Of a DNA stretch of 35,738 bases, positions 32,312-35,738 are shown piece after piece (the stretch's first letter is position 1; every line of letters starts with the position of its first letter). Below the pieces are notes generated by a model. The model saw only the letters and a program-made list of their open reading frames with translations. It was not told the origin of the DNA and made no database searches. The stretch is from Deltaproteobacteria bacterium SG8_13. GTDB taxonomy: Bacteria > Desulfobacterota > Desulfobacteria > Desulfobacterales > SG8-13. The position numbers and the translations under genes are program-made. The stretch is from positions 1 through 35,738 of the forward strand of contig LJNK01000032.1 of assembly GCA_001303025.1 (NCBI GenBank), written 5' to 3'.

Positions 32312-34252
32312 ATGCCGCTGAACCGAAAGATTGCCATCATCGATCTGACCACCGGGGACATTGACGTCAAACCGATCCCGCTGGCAGTCCGTAAGCAATA
32401 TCTGGGCGGAAGGGGGCTCGACGCCTACCTGCTCTACAATCACACCGAAAAGGGATGCGACCCGCTCGGGCCCGACAATGCCTTGATCATCAGTGGCGGG
32501 CTGCTGACGGCCACCTGTGCCTCGGCCACCGCTCGGACCCACATCATGGCCAAATCCCCGCTCACCGGTCTGCTCGGCAGCGCCAACATGGGCGGTTTTT
32601 TTGCCCCCGAGATGGCCTGGGCCGGTTTCCACCACCTGGTGATCAAGGGCAAGGCCGACAAACCGGTCTACCTTTTCATTCACAACGGAAGTATCGAAAT
32701 CCGGGACGCCGCCCACCTGTGGGGAAAGACCACCACCGACACCCAGTGGGCCATCCGCGCAGAGCTTGGCGACGAAGAGATCAAAAGCTGTGTGATCGGA
32801 CCGGCCGGGGAGAACCTGGTGCGCTATGCCAATGTGATGACCGGAATCAAGAATTCAGCCGGCAGAACCGGCATGGGTTGCGTGATGGGCTCGAAAAATC
32901 TGAAGGCCGTTGCGGTTCGCGGGACCATGGACATCAACATCGCCCGTCCGGCAGAAGCCCTTGAATACAACAAACAATTTATCGACCAGATCACCAGCGC
33001 CAAGGTCAACCAGACCCAGGGGACGCTGGGGACCCCTTTTATCTGGGGGGCCACCAACAGCTGGGGCGGGCTGCGTACCCGCAACTTCCAGTACAACCAG
33101 TGCGAATACGCCGATGACATCGAACCCGAACGGCTCGACGATATTGCCACCGAGACCATCGGCCCTCACCACATGACCGGCTGCTTCGGCTGTCAGGTCC
33201 ACTGCCGGGCCCAATACAAAATCCCTTCCGGACAATACGCCGGTAAATACGACGAAGGCCCCGAATACACCTCCCAGGGCGCCTTTGGGGCCATGCCCGA
33301 CTGCAGAAGCGCCGTCACCGTGCTCACCGGCAACCATCTGGTGGACCAGTACGGTGTCGACAACCTGGAGATCGGCAGCATAATCGCCTGGGCCATGGAA
33401 CTCTTCGAGCTGGGAATCCTCACCACCGAGCAGACCGACGGGCTCGAGCTGCGGTTCGGCAACGACGAGGCACTGCTGGAAATGGTGCACCGCATCTGCA
33501 CCCGCAAGGGCTGGTTGGGCGATACGCTGGCGGACGGCGGGATCCCGGCTGCGGAAAAAATCGGCAACAACGCCTTCGATTACCTCATCCAGGTAAAAGG
33601 CATGAACAACCTGCACTCCGACGAGCGCGCCACGCCGGCCCTGGCATTGAACGTTGCCACGGCCTCCAGGGGCTCGGATCACCTGCGCAGCCGGCCGGCC
33701 ATCGATCTGTATCACTTGCCCGAGCCGGTTCTGCGAAAAATCTACTCCAGCCCGATCCCCTACGAGGGCCCCCTGAGTTCCGAACACACCGACTACGAGG
33801 GCAAGCCCTGGCAGGTCTTCTGGCAGGAAAACTGTTACATGGCGGTCGACTGCCTTGGCATCTGCAAGTACCACACCGTTTTTCTGGGCGCCACTCTGCC
33901 CAATTTCGAGGACTGGCCCAAGGTGATTTACTACAACACCGGTCTGGAGCTGACACCGGAGCAGATCTGGGAGATTGCCGAGCGCAGCAATATGGTGGAG
34001 CGGCTGTTCAACCTGAGGGAGGGACTCTCCCGCGACGATCTGAAAAAAGGCGACATGCTCAACCATCGCTACTTCGACGAGCCGTGCCTGCGCGGGGCGC
34101 CGGGTGTGGTGGGCCGCACCATCGATCGTGAGAAGTTCTCGAAAATGATCGACGAGTTTTATGCCCACAAGGGACTGGACAAAAACGGTGTCCCCAAGCC
34201 GGCGACCCTCAAGCGGTTGGGACTGAAAAACGAACCTTCCCACCTGCTATAA
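32312..34252 (+). CDS. tungsten aldehyde:ferredoxin oxidoreductase family protein (BamB-like)
   Basis: Predicted 646-residue AOR-family enzyme, close to the roughly 650 residues of BamB. It has the N-terminal YLGGRGLDAYLLY pterin-binding region, CVMGSKNLKAVAVRG near 190-204, and [4Fe-4S] ligands Cys291, Cys294 and Cys298 (CFGCQVHC) with Cys518 in DCLGICKYH. Cys331 (MPDCRS) lies where BamB proteins carry an active-site Cys, an alignment made from memory. With a BamC-like ferredoxin downstream and bam genes in the window it could be the catalytic part of a class II benzoyl-CoA reductase, or an aryl-aldehyde oxidoreductase. An AGGGGGG precedes the ATG. Confidence 0.88.
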   Translation: MPLNRKIAIIDLTTGDIDVKPIPLAVRKQYLGGRGLDAYLLYNHTEKGCDPLGPDNALIISGGLLTATCASATARTHIMAKSPLTGLLGSANMGGFFAPEMAWAGFHHLVIKGKADKPVYLFIHNGSIEIRDAAHLWGKTTTDTQWAIRAELGDEEIKSCVIGPAGENLVRYANVMTGIKNSAGRTGMGCVMGSKNLKAVAVRGTMDINIARPAEALEYNKQFIDQITSAKVNQTQGTLGTPFIWGATNSWGGLRTRNFQYNQCEYADDIEPERLDDIATETIGPHHMTGCFGCQVHCRAQYKIPSGQYAGKYDEGPEYTSQGAFGAMPDCRSAVTVLTGNHLVDQYGVDNLEIGSIIAWAMELFELGILTTEQTDGLELRFGNDEALLEMVHRICTRKGWLGDTLADGGIPAAEKIGNNAFDYLIQVKGMNNLHSDERATPALALNVATASRGSDHLRSRPAIDLYHLPEPVLRKIYSSPIPYEGPLSSEHTDYEGKPWQVFWQENCYMAVDCLGICKYHTVFLGATLPNFEDWPKVIYYNTGLELTPEQIWEIAERSNMVERLFNLREGLSRDDLKKGDMLNHRYFDEPCLRGAPGVVGRTIDREKFSKMIDEFYAHKGLDKNGVPKPATLKRLGLKNEPSHLL

Positions 34253-34325
34253 CTGCACAGAGAGGCCTGCAGACAGAAGAAAAGGCGTCAAAAGGAAAAT
34301 GTTGTTACCCGATAGGAGTCGATAT

Positions 34326-34832
34326 ATGGCATCAGCGAACAAGGTTTTGATGATCGATTACGAAAAATGCACCGGCTGTCGACTGTGTGAGCTGGTCTGC
34401 GCGGTAAAGCATGACGGCATATCCAATCCGGTCCGAAGCCGCATCCGGGTAATCAAGTGGGAGGCCGAAGGTGTCTACGTTCCCATGTCCTGCCAACAGT
34501 GTCAGGATGCCCCCTGCATGACCGGCTGCCCGGCCGGGGCGATCTCCCGCAACGAGTCGATGGAACGGGTGGAAGTCGATTACGACCTGTGCATCGGCTG
34601 CCGCACATGCGTGTCGGTATGCCCGTTTGGCGCCATGAACTTCAACCCCATCGACAGAAAAGTCATCAAGTGCGACCTGTGCGACGGCGACCCGCAATGC
34701 GTGCGCTTCTGCGACGTGAAAGCCGTCGATTTTGTCGATGCGGACCGGGTCGGTCAGATAAAGAGCCGATCGGCCGCCCGCCGGGTTCGAACCGCCGACA
34801 CAAGAGCCACGGCGATTCACTCCGATTCCTGA
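34326..34832 (+). CDS. BamC/AorA-like four-cluster ferredoxin subunit
   Basis: Predicted 168-residue electron-transfer subunit. Four Cys motifs are seen: CTGCRLCELVC, CQQCQDAPCMTGCP, CIGCRTCVSVCPFGAM and CDLCDGDPQCVRFC, enough for up to four [4Fe-4S] clusters. It pairs with the preceding AOR-type enzyme, as BamC does with BamB, and is a paralogue of the protein at 30505-31032. ATG 34326 has AGGAG seven bases upstream; another in-frame ATG at 34299 also has a purine-rich leader but adds non-conserved residues. The C-terminal tail (after about residue 140) is basic and not ferredoxin-like. Confidence 0.87.
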   Translation: MASANKVLMIDYEKCTGCRLCELVCAVKHDGISNPVRSRIRVIKWEAEGVYVPMSCQQCQDAPCMTGCPAGAISRNESMERVEVDYDLCIGCRTCVSVCPFGAMNFNPIDRKVIKCDLCDGDPQCVRFCDVKAVDFVDADRVGQIKSRSAARRVRTADTRATAIHSDS

Positions 34833-35286
34833 TCGGATTCTCCTCTGCCTTGCTGCACGATCCACCGATTCGCACAACGGTGGGTCGTGCTGCTGTCTTT
34901 ACTTGCTGTTGGCCGCTCCCGGGCGATTCGGCAGAGGCCGGGTCGCCGATTTGGATTCCATCAGCAACACTGCACTGATCCGGCCAATCGCTAAAAAGTG
35001 TGTTTGCTTTCCGGATGGATAGCAAAATATTTCGCAGGCACAGCCGTTTGTTTTCGAAACGGTAGACCAAAGGGCATCAATCCTGATCCGGTCTCTCGCC
35101 CCGACCGCAGCGCTCAGCCCGAAAACGACTGCTTGATTCCTTCTACAAAAGGAATTAAGGTTACCGGAAATTCCGTTGCTGCCGGAGTCTGATGCCAATG
35201 GACCATACTGCGTTCCGTTTTCGGGGGACGATACAGTTTAAAATGGAATGCTCTCCGGCCAGCGAGTGTGAAAGGAGGTCTACCTG
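34833..35286. other. gene-free region after the BamC-like gene
   Basis: No gene is supported in this 454-base stretch; open frames here are short and without ribosome sites. A small hairpin overlaps the upstream stop (34821-34837) but has no T-run. The right end carries the ribosome site of the next gene (AAAGGAGGT at 35271-35279). No convincing promoter pair was found. Confidence 0.5.
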
Positions 35287-35738
35287 ATGAAAGTTTCACG
35301 GTATGTTGTATTTCTCCTGGCAATGGCACTGCTGCTGAGCTTATCCGGCCCGGCGCTCGCAGACAACTTCACAAACACAATCAACACATTCAAAAAATCG
35401 GACCAGGTCCAGCCGTTTTTTAAAAGCGCTTACGGCTATGCGGTTTTTCCGACCGTCGGCAAGGGTGGTTTTGTAATCGGAGGCGCCTATGGCAAGGGCC
35501 AGGTCTATCGGCAGGGGACGGTGACCGGCACGTCATCTGTAATTAAAGGTTCGATCGGATTTCAGGCCGGCGGACAGGCGTTTAGTCAGATGGTCTTTTT
35601 CCAGGACAAGCGCGCCTATGATGAATTTACCAGCGGGAGTTTCGAATTCGGTGCCGGCGTTTCGGCTGTCGCCATTACCGTCGGGGCACAGGCACAGGCC
35701 GGAACTTCGGGGGCGGCGGCAGGCGCCAGCGTCGGTCC
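35287..35738 (+). CDS. SYLF (Ysc84) lipid-binding domain protein, truncated by window end
   Basis: The first 150 residues of an exported protein continue past the window. Residues 1 to about 25 are a signal peptide (MKVSRYVVFLLAMALLLS, cleavage after ALA). The mature part matches the SYLF/Ysc84 domain: SAYGYAVFPTVGKGGFVIGGAYGKG near 47-71, then FQAGGQAFSQMVFF and FEFGAGVSAVAITVGAQAQAG. Such periplasmic proteins bind lipids; the physiological role is unclear. The start is certain: AAAGGAGGT with a 7-base spacer precedes the ATG. It is unrelated by sequence to the neighbouring redox genes. Confidence 0.85.
   Translation, partial: MKVSRYVVFLLAMALLLSLSGPALADNFTNTINTFKKSDQVQPFFKSAYGYAVFPTVGKGGFVIGGAYGKGQVYRQGTVTGTSSVIKGSIGFQAGGQAFSQMVFFQDKRAYDEFTSGSFEFGAGVSAVAITVGAQAQAGTSGAAAGASVG

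Noticed and set aside
32855..34243. 462-codon minus-strand frame
   Set aside because: Antisense to the tungsten-enzyme gene whose cluster ligands are intact; no own motifs.
32312..34252. Naming the AOR-type gene bamB outright
   Set aside because: Length, cluster motif and ferredoxin partner agree, but the other Bam complex genes (bamD-I) are not in the window and aryl-aldehyde oxidoreductases look similar.
34821..34837. TCCGAT-TCCTG-ATCGGA hairpin as terminator of the BamC-like gene
   Set aside because: It overlaps the stop codon and lacks a T-run, so it is not a convincing intrinsic terminator.

Overview
The window reads as a chromosomal segment of a strictly anaerobic, probably sulfate-reducing or syntrophic bacterium of the Desulfobacterota (old Deltaproteobacteria). 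This is inferred from gene content: BamA/BamR/BamQ of the benzoyl-CoA pathway, a tungsten aldehyde oxidoreductase (AOR) family enzyme with a BamC-like ferredoxin, a MetV-like protein, indolepyruvate:ferredoxin oxidoreductase and a 2-hydroxyacyl-CoA dehydratase-type activase. There are no rRNA, tRNA, CRISPR, phage or insertion-sequence genes that I can support.

Layout. (1) 396-3616: a rhodanese-ferritin fusion, an FAD/NAD(P) oxidoreductase, an exported unknown protein and a DUF1566-like exported protein. (2) 3617-4083: gene-free, with a decayed copy of an aminotransferase 3' end and a good sigma-70 promoter. (3) 4084-6504: a tight three-gene operon of a retropepsin-like 'zinc protease', a RimK-type ATP-grasp ligase and an AstE/ASPA-type deacylase. 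(4) 9362-6885, minus strand: two GNAT acetyltransferases (one clearly AcuA family) and a PLP aminotransferase. (5) 9532-28034, plus strand: sixteen consecutive genes with short gaps, probably one long transcription unit, headed by bamA. Its first half carries bamA, an SDR dehydrogenase, a thiolase with its DUF35 partner, bamR, a fused hydroxyacyl-CoA dehydrogenase/enoyl-CoA hydratase, a small Cys-containing protein and bamQ. Its second half carries iorA-iorB-paaK, a PanE-like reductase, an activase, a dehydratase/BCR-type subunit, an AMP-forming acyl-CoA synthetase and a second thiolase. (6) 29110-28070, minus strand: a CDF cation exporter. (7) 31843-29237, minus strand: IclR regulator, HycB/BamC-like ferredoxin, second ferredoxin and MetV-like protein. 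Divergent from it, 32050-34832: a small zinc-ribbon protein, an AOR/BamB-like tungsten enzyme and a BamC-like ferredoxin. (8) 35287-end: a SYLF-domain lipoprotein-like gene cut by the window edge.

How it fits together. BamR hydrates the cyclohexadienoyl-CoA produced by benzoyl-CoA reductase, BamQ oxidises the alcohol and BamA opens the ring to 3-hydroxypimeloyl-CoA. The SDR, thiolase and fused HAD/ECH genes are suited to the following beta-oxidation. IorAB plus the phenylacetate-CoA ligase suggest that aromatic amino acids (through aryl-pyruvates and arylacetates) feed the same route, and the nearby aminotransferase could supply the 2-oxo acids. The AOR/ferredoxin pair is either a BamBC-type reductase or an aryl-aldehyde oxidoreductase; sequence alone does not decide.

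The most interesting points are a divergent IclR-controlled redox module that combines an AOR with three ferredoxin-like proteins and a MetV homologue lacking MetF; a pair of GTTCA-N6-TGAAC inverted repeats in that intergenic region; a promoter block shared between that module and bamA, more than 22 kb apart; a lone activase/dehydratase pair inside a bam operon; and two small cysteine proteins (81 and 86 residues) embedded in the operons. All functional links are inferred from sequence and gene order.
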